64,000 nucleotides of DNA, taken from DASUPK01 sp963815045. Lineage in GTDB: Bacteria; Actinomycetota; Thermoleophilia; Solirubrobacterales; 70-9. Both the position numbers and the translations under genes were made by a program. The stretch lies in contig CAWFET010000003.1 of assembly GCA_963815045.1 (NCBI GenBank), positions 310,001-374,000 on the forward strand. The letters are read 5' to 3'. Below the pieces are notes generated by a model. That model ran no database searches. It saw only the letters and a program-made list of their open reading frames with translations, and was not told the DNA's origin. This document shows, in pieces, positions 44,551 through 52,701 of this stretch (the stretch's first letter is position 1; each line of letters starts with the position of its first letter).

Positions 44551-46185
44551 ATGGACGCGACCGCAGCCCGCCGGCTGAAGCACTGGGGCTGGGGGTACGA
44601 GGACCAGCAGCCACCGCGCGATCAGGTCGAGGGGATCGCCAAGGCCGTCACCGATCGCCTCGGCTTTAAGGTCGACGAGATCGAGGAGCCCGTCCCGCTG
44701 GAGGAGGTGGAGCTCCGCGAGGCTCGCCTCAAGCCCCCGAAGGGCCTCGGGGAGATGTTCTCGAGCGATCCCTACGACCGGGTGTCCCACTCGCTCGGCA
44801 AGGCCTACCGGGACGTGGTCCGCGGCTTTCGTGGCGAGTTCGCCAACCCGACTGACCTCGTCGCGTATCCGGAGTCTCCGGAGGACGTCGACGCCGTCCT
44901 CAACTACTGCGCCGACGAGGGCGCCGCCGCGATCCCGTTCGGCGGCGGGACCAGTGTGGTCGGAGGAATCGAGCCGCGGATGCGCGACGAGTACCCGGGG
45001 GTCGTCAGCATCGACCTGAAGCGGATGGACCGCGTCCTCGAGGTCGACGCGGTCTCGAAGGCGGCTCGCATCCAGGCCGGCGCCACCGGGCCGGGGCTCG
45101 AGGAGCAGCTCCGCGAGCACGGGCTGACGTTGCGCCACTTCCCACAGTCCTTCGAGTACTCCACGCTGGGCGGCTGGATCGCGACCCGCGCCGGCGGGCA
45201 CTTCGCGACGCTCGAGACCCACATCGACGACCTGGTCGAGTCGGTGCGCGCGGTGACGCTCGACGGGGAGTGGGAGAGCAGGCGCCTGCCGGGATCGGGC
45301 GCCGGACCGAGCCCGGACCGGATGCTGATCGGGTCGGAGGGGATCCTCGCCGTGATCGTCGACGCCTGGGTGCGTGTCCGCGAGCGCCCGACCGAGAAGG
45401 TCTCCACCGGGGTCGCCTTCGATGACTTCGCGACCGCGGCGGAGGCGGTGCGTGAGATCTCCCAGTCCGGCCTCAACCCGTCGAACTGTCGCCTCCTCGA
45501 CCCGGTCGAGTCCGAAGTGACTTCGGCCGGGCCGCCGGGCAAGGCGCTCCTCGTGCTCGGCTTCGAGTCGGCGCATGTCCCGGTGGAGGAGGGGATGTCC
45601 CTCGCGCTTGCGATCTGCCGTGGCCACGGAGGCGAACCAGGCGAGCTCCGGCGCGGGACCCGCGAGTCATCGGGTGGCGACGGGGACGCCGTCAACACCT
45701 GGCGCAACGCCTTCCTGTTCGCGCCCTACCTCCGGGACTCGCTGGTCGCCTGCGGGATCCTCTCTGACACCTTCGAGACCGCGATCACCTGGGAGCGCTT
45801 CCCGGAATTCCACGCCGAGGTGATGGAGACCGCCAGGCGGGCCGCCGCCGAGGCGAGCGGTGCGAAGGCCGAGGGCCCGGGGTCCCCGAGGGTCAGCTGC
45901 CGGTTCACCCACGTCTATCCCGACGGGCCGGCGCCGTATTACACGGTGCTGGCACCGGCCAGGCGCGGGGAGGAGGTCGCGCAGTGGGATGAGATCAAGG
46001 CCGCGGTTTCGATGGCCCTGATCGACGCGGGCGGCACGATCACGCACCACCACGCCGTCGGCCGCGATCACCGGCCCTGGTACGACAGGCAGCGCCCCGA
46101 CCCCTTCGCGAATGCACTGCGGGCCGCCAAGCGAGAGCTCGACCCGAAGAGCGTTCTGAACCCCGGCGTCCTGATCGATCCGTAG
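44551..46185 (+). CDS. Alkyldihydroxyacetonephosphate synthase-like FAD enzyme
   Basis: This 544-residue flavoprotein starts MDATAARRLKHWGWGYEDQ. FAD-binding parts are PFGGGTSVVGGIEPR near residue 130, GATGPGLEEQL, HFPQSFEYSTLGGWIATRAG near residue 195 and LIGSEGILAVIVDAWVRV. Near the C-terminus, ITHHHAVGRDHRPWY holds the catalytic His cluster and tyrosine of AGPS-type enzymes, and DPKSVLNPGVL closes the fold. The FPQSFEYSTLGGW and HHHAVGRDH signatures favour AGPS over D-lactate/glycolate oxidases. It would swap the acyl chain of acyl-DHAP for a fatty alcohol, making the ether bond. It starts 8 bases after the RTX gene. Confidence 0.87.
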   Translation: MDATAARRLKHWGWGYEDQQPPRDQVEGIAKAVTDRLGFKVDEIEEPVPLEEVELREARLKPPKGLGEMFSSDPYDRVSHSLGKAYRDVVRGFRGEFANPTDLVAYPESPEDVDAVLNYCADEGAAAIPFGGGTSVVGGIEPRMRDEYPGVVSIDLKRMDRVLEVDAVSKAARIQAGATGPGLEEQLREHGLTLRHFPQSFEYSTLGGWIATRAGGHFATLETHIDDLVESVRAVTLDGEWESRRLPGSGAGPSPDRMLIGSEGILAVIVDAWVRVRERPTEKVSTGVAFDDFATAAEAVREISQSGLNPSNCRLLDPVESEVTSAGPPGKALLVLGFESAHVPVEEGMSLALAICRGHGGEPGELRRGTRESSGGDGDAVNTWRNAFLFAPYLRDSLVACGILSDTFETAITWERFPEFHAEVMETARRAAAEASGAKAEGPGSPRVSCRFTHVYPDGPAPYYTVLAPARRGEEVAQWDEIKAAVSMALIDAGGTITHHHAVGRDHRPWYDRQRPDPFANALRAAKRELDPKSVLNPGVLIDP

Positions 46186-46188
46186 CGC

Positions 46189-46722
46189 TCAGGGCTGCGT
46201 GGCGCGGCGGACCGCAACGCGCAGGACCTCACCGCCGATGAGACGCTCGAGGTGGCCGACGACAGCCCACAGCGCCCGGAGGCGAAGACCGGCCCGGCCG
46301 TTGACCGGTTTGATCCGGGCCTCGCTCACGAGGACGTTTTGCCCCGGGCCGTCGGGCTCGATCCAGTGAGCCAGAAGCACCCTTACCGTGCCGCGCTGGT
46401 CCCAGGCCAGGAAGTCGTCCGCGCCTTCGATCCGAGGGTAGTCCCGCCGCAGCGTCCAGATCCGCCCGCACATGCCCGAAACCGACCAACGAGCTCCCTC
46501 GTCGATCACGGTGAACGGGTACTGCCGGAGCAGATCTCGGAAGGGGAGATCCGACGAGGTGCCGGGGATGCGCCAGCGCACGGCCCGTCCCAGGGTCGGG
46601 GCGTCACGAAGCCGGACCGTCTCCGCCGCATGCCACAGGCGACCGGCATCGGCTGCGGCGGAGGCGCGGTGACAGGTGCGTACCTGTGGATCGGGAAGCC
46701 ATTCATCGAGGTCGGGGCCCAT
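46189..46722 (-). CDS. Conserved protein of unknown function, possibly SRPBCC-fold
   Basis: This 177-residue protein is read from the ATG at 46722 (MGPDLDEWLPDPQV). A longer open frame upstream is low-complexity and crosses another candidate gene. The alternating strand pattern and the closing helix (LWAVVGHLERLIGGEVLRVAVRRA) resemble SRPBCC/polyketide-cyclase-like proteins. I cannot name the family with confidence. It converges on the AGPS-like gene with a 3-base gap. Confidence 0.6.
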   Translation of the reverse strand: MGPDLDEWLPDPQVRTCHRASAAADAGRLWHAAETVRLRDAPTLGRAVRWRIPGTSSDLPFRDLLRQYPFTVIDEGARWSVSGMCGRIWTLRRDYPRIEGADDFLAWDQRGTVRVLLAHWIEPDGPGQNVLVSEARIKPVNGRAGLRLRALWAVVGHLERLIGGEVLRVAVRRATQP

Positions 46723-46819
46723 GGGTGCAGTAGTACGCCACTGCCGCTTCTCGTGGATTGCCGCCGGCCGCCTTCCAGTGCCCCTTCTCGTCCAAAGCGA
46801 TGCGCTCATACTCCAATGC

Positions 46820-46999
46820 GTGAGCGGCCTCAGACTCTTCGGCATATTGGTGGCTGGCTGGCTCGGGCTACTCGCCGCGGTGGTAGTTGCTGGCTTTTTG
46901 TATGAAGCGCTTGGCATATGGGCGACGATCGTGTGGGGTCTGGTGTTGGCCGGCGCCCTTGCCGTGCTGCTAAATCAATACGCGCGGTCAGCGTCGTAG
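46820..46999 (+). CDS. Possible small two-helix membrane protein
   Basis: Read from the GTG at 46820 this frame gives 59 residues: VSGLRLFGILVAGWLGLLAAVVVAG..., two hydrophobic helices joined by YEALGIW, ending LLNQYARSAS. The hydrophobic pattern and the hairpin right after it (47005-47028) support a real gene, but there is no good ribosome site. The base composition here is less GC-rich than the neighbours. Confidence 0.4.
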   Translation: MSGLRLFGILVAGWLGLLAAVVVAGFLYEALGIWATIVWGLVLAGALAVLLNQYARSAS

Positions 47000-47004
47000 A
47001 TCAC

Positions 47005-47028
47005 TCCGCTGCTTCTCGTCCAAAGCAG
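47005..47028 (+). terminator. Hairpin after the small membrane protein
   Basis: CGCTGCTT (47005-47012) pairs perfectly with AAGCAGCG (47021-47028) around an 8-base loop, five bases after the stop. The word CTTCTCGTCCAAAGC inside it is repeated at 46784-46798, upstream of the gene, making 15-base direct repeats that flank it. Confidence 0.55.
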
Positions 47029-47135
47029 CGCCTTTCGACTGATCCCTGTGCAGCCGACTGCGCTCCTGCTTTCGCGAAGGGAGGTGTGCCGCCGCCGGCC
47101 GAAATATTGGAGCGCAGAGCATGGCAAGACGATTG

Positions 47136-47675
47136 TCAGCGTCTCTCGCTGGGTTCGACAGTCTCAGGACGAGCGGATCCCGGCTCTGCCTCACCTCGAC
47201 GCAGCAAGTAGATCGCGGCGCCGAAGGCCAGCGCCAGCCCGGCGAGTACCCCGAGCTCGAGCAGGAAGTTGTTGAGTGCCTGACCGGAAGGGATCTGCTC
47301 GACCTTGGCCGTGATCACCACGACCCGCCGGACGACCGCGATCAGCCCGATCAACAGGAAGGGCTCAGCGTGGACCTCCCCCTCGTAGAGCACCAGCGCC
47401 AGCGTGTGCAGGAGCTCGGCGACGATTAACAGGAGCAGGACCCGGTCGAGTACCAGGAGCCCGATCTGCACGGCGTCGTCGTGGTCGTCGATGCCCGTGA
47501 CGACGCCGTCGACCGTGCCTACGATCACGAGGATCCCCGCGGTAGCGAGCAGGACACCGACGGCGATGTAGATGGCCTCCTGCACCCAGCCGATGCCCGC
47601 GGTGACCACCTCGGGCCGGGAAGGAAATTTCGCTTGTGGCCGCACTGGCCGGGAGGGTTCGGCCATCCTGATCAT
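47136..47675 (-). CDS. PsiE-like membrane protein
   Basis: This 179-residue protein has four hydrophobic segments (IYIAVGVLLATAGILVIVG, VLLLLIVAELLHTLALVLY, LIGLIAVVRRVVVITAK and LGVLAGLALAFGAAIYLL). The central EGEVHAEPFLLIGLIAVVRRVV block is the signature of the PsiE family, named for a phosphate-starvation-inducible protein of E. coli. The biochemical role is unknown. Both ends are polar. It is flanked by small genes and shows no operon. Confidence 0.85.
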   Translation of the reverse strand: MIRMAEPSRPVRPQAKFPSRPEVVTAGIGWVQEAIYIAVGVLLATAGILVIVGTVDGVVTGIDDHDDAVQIGLLVLDRVLLLLIVAELLHTLALVLYEGEVHAEPFLLIGLIAVVRRVVVITAKVEQIPSGQALNNFLLELGVLAGLALAFGAAIYLLRRGEAEPGSARPETVEPSERR

Positions 47676-47802
47676 TATCTGCCCCTGACGCGCTGAGATG
47701 TGGACAGCTTGCCGCCTTAGCGGCTGCTTTCACGCGTTTGCGAGCGACTCGGCTCGGCGCCAGGCAGGCGAGGCAACCGCGTCCACACGCCGTCCCCGGG
47801 TA

Positions 47803-47808
47803 TATCGT
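47803..47808 (+). promoter_or_regulatory. Leaderless -10 box
   Basis: TATCGT lies seven bases before the ATG at 47816, with an overlapping TATATC. There is no ribosome site, so a leaderless message is likely. Confidence 0.5.
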
Positions 47809-47815
47809 CACCACG

Positions 47816-48160
47816 ATGTTCGGGCGAAACTGGGAGCGCGTCGACGGAAAGGTCCTGGCTGAGGGGCTTGCCACTCGCCGGCCCTCCTCAGACGGCCAGT
47901 GGTACACGCGGATGAAGTACGTCGTCGAGTATCAGCTGCCGGGCACCGATGCTGAGCGGGTAGAGCTGAAGGAGGCCGAAAGATTCGGCTCAAAGGTCAT
48001 GAAGGGACTGACCAAGGACGCGACCGCGCCGCTGCTCGTCGACCGGAAGTCAGGGAAGGTCCGCTTCGACACGGACGACCCACGGATCAACCTGAAGGCT
48101 CAAACTGCGCGGGGCAAGCGGCGGGACGACGAGGAGTTCGAGAAGGCGCTGAAGGGCTGA
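47816..48160 (+). CDS. Conserved actinobacterial small protein of unknown function
   Basis: This 114-residue protein starts MFGRNWERVDGKVLAEG. An in-frame extension upstream lies across the promoter and is rejected. The sequence suggests a small beta-barrel (YTRMKYVVEYQLPG, PLLVDRKSGKVRFDTDDPRIN) followed by a charged helical tail. Similar short proteins occur in actinobacteria, but I know of no function. Confidence 0.65.
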   Translation: MFGRNWERVDGKVLAEGLATRRPSSDGQWYTRMKYVVEYQLPGTDAERVELKEAERFGSKVMKGLTKDATAPLLVDRKSGKVRFDTDDPRINLKAQTARGKRRDDEEFEKALKG

Positions 48161-48208
48161 GCGCGATCGGGCGGCTCGGCCGGTGCGCGGGCCGTCGTAG
48201 TCCAGAGG

Positions 48209-48706
48209 TCAGCTCGCGACGTTGGATCGGATGCGGTCGATTAGCTCTTCGGCGGTGTTCGACGACAGGTTGGCGAACGCCATCCCCCGGGCCACGGCAC
48301 CGACGGCGACCAGCTCATCCGGCGATAGCTGATCGGCGACGCTGGCGCTCAGATCGGCAGGGATCGGCCCGCGAAACCGCGTCTCGACCAGCGCCGTGGC
48401 GTAGGCGACCGCAGCACGACTGCGATCGTCAAGCTCGCCCAGCTCTCCGAGGCCGATCGCCTCGACATCCTCGGGTGAGACCCCGGCGCGGCTCGCCATG
48501 CGCTCATGCACGAAGGCGCAACCGCGACAGGAGTTGACGCGGCTGACGGCGACCATGATCCGCTCGCGCAGTTGTGGGTCGAGGGTGCGGCGGAGGTACA
48601 CGGACGAAAGCGGCCAAGCCCGGCGAGCGACGCCAATGAAGTCGCGGACCGCCTCAGCCGGCGAGGCAAATGTGCGGGGTGTTGGGCGAGGCGCGGCGAC
48701 GGGCAC
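48209..48706 (-). CDS. AhpD/carboxymuconolactone decarboxylase-like protein
   Basis: This 165-residue helical protein has the AhpD redox motif CxxC...H in NSCRGCAFVHERMASRAG near residue 60. This points to a thiol-dependent peroxidase/reductase rather than a decarboxylase, since the cysteine pair and histidine are the AhpD active site. The start is the GTG at 48706. It stands alone, convergent with the small gene at 47816. Confidence 0.85.
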   Translation of the reverse strand: MPVAAPRPTPRTFASPAEAVRDFIGVARRAWPLSSVYLRRTLDPQLRERIMVAVSRVNSCRGCAFVHERMASRAGVSPEDVEAIGLGELGELDDRSRAAVAYATALVETRFRGPIPADLSASVADQLSPDELVAVGAVARGMAFANLSSNTAEELIDRIRSNVAS

Positions 48707-48878
48707 ACGAGAGATGATCGCAACTCCGCAGCCATGGGCACCTGCTGTCGACGAACAACCGAAGCCGGACCGCCGTAAAGCAGCGGTCTCGGATCACCCC
48801 TCCAGGCGGTGATGGGCAGGGGCTTGCGGCCTCGATCTGACGGCGAATTGCGCGTCACGATCACTACCCTGCGCCCTC

Positions 48879-49829
48879 ATGGCCGACGCTCTCCAGGAGC
48901 GGAGCAAGCCTGAGGTGGCGCAGCCGGCCCCGGGCGACGCTTCCGAGAGGCCCCGCCGCGGGCCACTTCGCGCTGTGCTCAAGGCGATGCGCCCGCAGGA
49001 GTGGGTCAAGAACACCCTCGTCTTCGCGGGCCTGCTCTTCTCGGCGAAGTTCAAGGAATTCGACGCGGTCGTGGCCGCCTCGGTCACCTTCGCGGCGTTC
49101 TGCATGGTCGCGTCGGCCGGGTACCTGGTCAATGACGCGCACGACGTCGCCGAGGACCGCCAGCACCCGACGAAGCGGTTCCGGCCGATCGCCGCCGGCG
49201 AGCTCAGCATCTCGACGGCCATCACGCTCGCCGTCGTGCTCGCCATCGTCGCCCTCGCGGGCTCGGCCGCTCTCGAGGGCCTGGAGGTCGGCGGGTTGGT
49301 CCTCGCCTATGGCGTGGGCACCACGCTCTACTCCTACGTGCTCAAGCACGAGGTGATCCTCGACGTGATGACGATCGCCGGGCTCTTCGTGCTGCGGGTG
49401 CTCGCCGGTGCGGTCGCCGTCGGTGCCGACGCCTCCGCCTTCCTGCTCCTCTGCACCGGGATGGTTGCCCTCTTCCTCGGCTTCACGAAGCGCCGCCAGG
49501 AGGCGACCTCCGAGCTGCACTCCGGCACCTCGTCCAGGCCCGTGCTCGAGCACTACTCGATCCCGTTCCTCGACCAGATGGTCGCGATGGTGACCGCCTC
49601 GACGGTGATGAGCTACGCGATCTACGCGGTCAACTCGCCGCTGATCGGCTCGAAGATGCTGGGCACGCTGCCGCCGGTCATCTACGGGATCTTCCGCTAC
49701 CTGTATCTGATCTACGACCGGAAGGACACCCGGTCGACCGACGCGATCCTGCTCGACGACTACGGCATGATCGGCGCCGCGGTCACCTGGGTCGCCAGCG
49801 TGGGCATCCTGCTCGCTATTTACCACTAG
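48879..49829 (+). CDS. UbiA prenyltransferase, decaprenyl-phosphate phosphoribosyltransferase-like
   Basis: This 316-residue polytopic enzyme has a polar N-terminal tail, then ALRPQEW-type start (KAMRPQEWVKNTLVFAGL). The first Mg-diphosphate motif is NDAHDVAEDRQHPTKRFRPIAAG near residue 86, the TLYSYVLKHEVILDVMTIAGLF region follows, and the second acidic motif is YDRKDTRSTDAIL near 285. This matches DPPR synthase (the first committed step to decaprenyl-phospho-arabinose) better than menaquinone UbiA proteins. A TACCCT box lies eight bases before the ATG. Confidence 0.85.
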   Translation: MADALQERSKPEVAQPAPGDASERPRRGPLRAVLKAMRPQEWVKNTLVFAGLLFSAKFKEFDAVVAASVTFAAFCMVASAGYLVNDAHDVAEDRQHPTKRFRPIAAGELSISTAITLAVVLAIVALAGSAALEGLEVGGLVLAYGVGTTLYSYVLKHEVILDVMTIAGLFVLRVLAGAVAVGADASAFLLLCTGMVALFLGFTKRRQEATSELHSGTSSRPVLEHYSIPFLDQMVAMVTASTVMSYAIYAVNSPLIGSKMLGTLPPVIYGIFRYLYLIYDRKDTRSTDAILLDDYGMIGAAVTWVASVGILLAIYH

Positions 49830-49906
49830 GGCAGTCCTGTGCAACGTGCCAGGCGTGAAGCGGGGCCCGGTTCAAGTGTTTCGCGCGGCGCGCCGAAGCA
49901 AGGAGC

Positions 49907-51145
49907 ATGTTCCGCCGAAGCCGGGTCCTGTCGCTGCTGCTTGCCCTCGCCGCTGTCGGCGCTCTGACGGTTCCGGCCCTGGCGGGAGCCGCGAAGCGAG
50001 CGGTGATCACCGTCCCGATGACCGAGATCGGGCAGCCGGGCAATCCCGGCGCTGCGATCACTCCCTTCACGGACGCGATTTACCAGTCGTGCTCCGACGC
50101 GCCGGCGTCACCGCCCTGTCAGACGGTGGGGTCGGTCGGCTACCCGTACCGCATCGGCGAGCTCGAGGTGACCGTGAGCCAGTACGTCGCCTTCCTCAAC
50201 ACCGCCGACCCTGCCGGAAGCAACCGCCACGACCTGTTCAGCACGAACGAGACGGCCTCGGCCTGGCCCAAGTACGGGCAGATCGCCTTCCGGAAGAAGG
50301 CCCGCGCCGGCCATCACTACTCGGTCGCGTATCCCGAGTGGGCCGACAAGCCGTACGGCTTCGCGAACTTCCTGCGCACCGCGCGCTTCGCCAACTCCCT
50401 CAGCAACGGCAAGGTCCTCTCGAAGATGCCGTTCTCGCAGCACGGTTTCGCCTACGTGATCTACAGGGTCCGCCTCTCGCCCAAGACGGAGCGGGGCATG
50501 TACGACATGCGCAACCCGAAGACGACCCGGCACAGGGCCAAGGGCTTCGTCGTCCCCAGCCAGAACGAGTGGATCAAGGCCGCCTACTACGACCCGAACG
50601 GCGGCGGGATGTACTCGTACTGGAAGTACCCGACCAACCCCGGCACGTTCTTCGACCAGCCCACCCAGCTTTCGCCCGATCCCTCGGCGCCGAACACGGC
50701 GACGCTCAACCCCACGACCGGTGACGTCACCAATTCATCGACGCAGCCGCTCGCGATCTACCACGGCACCTCGTTCCCGACCTGGTGCCCGGGGCAGGTG
50801 TCGGCGAGCGATTGCAGCTCGGTCAACCCGCTTCACCTCAGCGCCGGCACCTACCAGAAGATCTATCAGGGCAGCGTCGGCACGGTGGGGCAGGCGGGCA
50901 CGCTCGGGCCGTGGGGCACCCTCGACCAGGGCGGCAACGCGGTCGAGTGGACCGACACGATCACACCGCCGCCCGCTGGCAAGAAGGGGGCGCGGGTATG
51001 GCGGCGCCTCCACGGCGGCGTGCCCAACGCCCCCGGGTACCAGCTCTGGCTCTCCGCGATCGGCCTCCAGCCGCAGGACAACAAGTTCTACAACGCGGTC
51101 TACCCGTGGCTGGGCTTCCGGGTCGGCGTGATCGGGAACCTGTAG
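49907..51145 (+). CDS. Secreted formylglycine-generating-enzyme-fold protein
   Basis: This 412-residue protein has a signal peptide (SRVLSLLLALAAVGALTVPALAGA) and AAGGAGC just before the ATG. The SUMF1/FGE-sulfatase fold is recognised from PYRIGELEVTVSQYVAFLN near residue 80, GFVVPSQNEWIKAAYYDP near 215, DQGGNAVEWTDTI near 345 and YPWLGFRVGVIG at the end. Nothing shows the paired active-site cysteines of true formylglycine-generating enzymes in the usual place, so it is more likely a binding or structural relative. The neighbouring UbiA gene is not obviously linked. Confidence 0.8.
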   Translation: MFRRSRVLSLLLALAAVGALTVPALAGAAKRAVITVPMTEIGQPGNPGAAITPFTDAIYQSCSDAPASPPCQTVGSVGYPYRIGELEVTVSQYVAFLNTADPAGSNRHDLFSTNETASAWPKYGQIAFRKKARAGHHYSVAYPEWADKPYGFANFLRTARFANSLSNGKVLSKMPFSQHGFAYVIYRVRLSPKTERGMYDMRNPKTTRHRAKGFVVPSQNEWIKAAYYDPNGGGMYSYWKYPTNPGTFFDQPTQLSPDPSAPNTATLNPTTGDVTNSSTQPLAIYHGTSFPTWCPGQVSASDCSSVNPLHLSAGTYQKIYQGSVGTVGQAGTLGPWGTLDQGGNAVEWTDTITPPPAGKKGARVWRRLHGGVPNAPGYQLWLSAIGLQPQDNKFYNAVYPWLGFRVGVIGNL

Positions 51146-51148
51146 CCG

Positions 51149-51415
51149 TCAGAGCCGGAAGGTGACGACCTTGCGGTCGAGCACGCAGCGGCCCTGCGAC
51201 ACGCCGCCGCTGCACCTGTAGCCCTGCAACGCGTGGGCGTGGGTCTTCGCGTACTCGGTCGCGATCCGCTTGGCCTTCGAGCACGGAACCTTGACGGCCC
51301 GCACGCCTCCGCCGCAGTTCTGCATCCCGCCGGCGGTGGCTCCTGACGGCACGGCCAGAATGACGAGCGAGGTCACGGTCGCGAGTAGCAGGAGGCGAAT
51401 CTGCTTGGCCTTCAT
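51149..51415 (-). CDS. Small secreted protein with four cysteines
   Basis: This 88-residue protein starts at the ATG at 51415 (MKAKQIRLLLLATVTSLVILA, signal peptide). The mature domain has four cysteines (MQNCGGG, KVPCSKAK, GYRCSGG, QGRCVLD), probably two disulfides. The IATEYAKTH...GYRCSGG...C pattern recalls small secreted domains common in actinobacteria, but I cannot name the family. It converges on the FGE-fold gene. Confidence 0.65.
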   Translation of the reverse strand: MKAKQIRLLLLATVTSLVILAVPSGATAGGMQNCGGGVRAVKVPCSKAKRIATEYAKTHAHALQGYRCSGGVSQGRCVLDRKVVTFRL

Positions 51416-51519
51416 CTCGCGGCCAGAATCGGCGCGCCCGGCGGGATCCCTGAACCGGAGGCGCACGGGGTGGACGTCTGGCCTCGACAGAATTGGGTGG
51501 TCGCGCCCAGTCCGGCCGT

Positions 51520-51541
51520 TGACTGGCCAGTCGGCCAGTCA
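51520..51541 (+). promoter_or_regulatory. Strong palindromic operator over the acyl-CoA dehydrogenase promoter
   Basis: TGACTGGCC and GGCCAGTCA are perfect 9-base arms around AGTC. The palindrome covers the -35-like TTGACT (51519-51524) and the spacer up to the TAGAGT -10 box at 51544-51549. Position and symmetry fit a TetR-family repressor responding to acyl-CoA; the regulator is not in this window. Confidence 0.75.
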
Positions 51542-51543
51542 GA

Positions 51544-51549
51544 TAGAGT
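51544..51549 (+). promoter_or_regulatory. Leaderless -10 box of the acyl-CoA dehydrogenase operon
   Basis: TAGAGT lies seven bases before the GTG at 51557 and 19 bases after TTGACT. No ribosome site is present. Confidence 0.6.
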
Positions 51550-51556
51550 CCGGAAC

Positions 51557-52699
51557 GTGGACCTGACTCTGACCGATTCGGAGACCGCCTTCCGCGACGA
51601 GGTCCGGAGCTGGCTGGAGGAGAACCATCCGGGCCCCTCCCCCGAGGGTGACGATCAGGCCGAATTCGAGTTCCGCCGCGCGTGGCAGAAGAAGATGCAC
51701 GAGGCCGGCTGGGCGGGCCTCTCCTGGCCCGAGGAGTACGGCGGCAAGGGCGCGACCCTGATCGAGCAGTCGATCTTCAACGAGGAGCTGGCCCGCCAGC
51801 GCGTGCCGCTCCCGGCGAACGTGCTCGGCCTCGTGATGGGCGGGCCTGTCGTGATCGCCCACGGCGACGAGGACCAGAAGGAGCGCTACCTGGAGCCGAT
51901 CCTCTCGGGTGAGGAGATCTGGTGCCAGGGCTTCTCCGAGCCGGAATCGGGCTCGGACCTCGCCTCGCTCAAGACCCGCGCCGTGAAGAGCGACAACGGC
52001 ACCTGGAAGGTGACCGGCCAGAAGGTCTGGACCACCTACGCGCACGAGGCCAAGTACTGCATGCTCCTCGCCCGCACCGACCAGGACGCCCCGAAGCACA
52101 AGGGCATCACCTACTTCATCCTCGACATGGATCAGCCGAACGTCGACGTCCGGCCGCTCCGCCAGATCACCGGCGAGGCGGAGTTCAACGAGATCTTCCT
52201 CGAGGAGGCCGAGATCCCGGACGAGAACATCATCGGCCAGGTGGGCGGCGGCTGGGGCGTCGCGATCACGACCCTGATGTTCGAGCGCGCCGGCCTGGGC
52301 GCCGCCGCCGTGATGGGGCTGAAGCGCTCCATGGAGGACCTCCTCGCGGTGATCCGCGAGCGCGGGCTCGACGGTGATCCGGTGATCCGCCAGCAGATCG
52401 CGGACCTGCAGATCGGCATCGAGGCGATGCGCCTCGGCGCACTGCGCGCGCTGACCGCGACGATGAAGTCTGGGATCCCCGGCCCGGAGGGCTCGCTCTC
52501 CAAGTGGCAGTGGGCCGACTACAACCAGGCCCTCACCGAGCTCGGCAACGAGGTGCTCGGCCCCGAGGGGATGCGCGTCAACACCGAGTGGAGCTACCGC
52601 TTCCTGCGCTCCCGCGCCAACTCGATCGAGGGCGGCACCACCGAGGTGCTCAAGAACATCATCGCCGAGCGCGTGCTCGGCCTGCCGAGGCTGAGGTAG
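51557..52699 (+). CDS. Acyl-CoA dehydrogenase (subunit 1)
   Basis: This 380-residue flavoenzyme oxidises acyl-CoA to enoyl-CoA. It starts at the GTG at 51557 (VDLTLTDSETAFRDEVRSWL). Visible parts are the SWPEEYGGKGATLIEQ block, FSEPESGSDLASLKTRA, VTGQKVWTTYAHEA, FNEIFLEEAEIPDENIIG and the C-terminal RSRANSIEGGTTEVLKNIIAERVLGLPR. It pairs with the next gene, 2 bases downstream. Such tandem dehydrogenases in actinobacteria often form a heteromer that acts on sterol side-chain or branched acyl-CoAs, but substrate is not known here. Confidence 0.93.
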   Translation: MDLTLTDSETAFRDEVRSWLEENHPGPSPEGDDQAEFEFRRAWQKKMHEAGWAGLSWPEEYGGKGATLIEQSIFNEELARQRVPLPANVLGLVMGGPVVIAHGDEDQKERYLEPILSGEEIWCQGFSEPESGSDLASLKTRAVKSDNGTWKVTGQKVWTTYAHEAKYCMLLARTDQDAPKHKGITYFILDMDQPNVDVRPLRQITGEAEFNEIFLEEAEIPDENIIGQVGGGWGVAITTLMFERAGLGAAAVMGLKRSMEDLLAVIRERGLDGDPVIRQQIADLQIGIEAMRLGALRALTATMKSGIPGPEGSLSKWQWADYNQALTELGNEVLGPEGMRVNTEWSYRFLRSRANSIEGGTTEVLKNIIAERVLGLPRLR

Positions 52700-52701
52700 C
52701 C

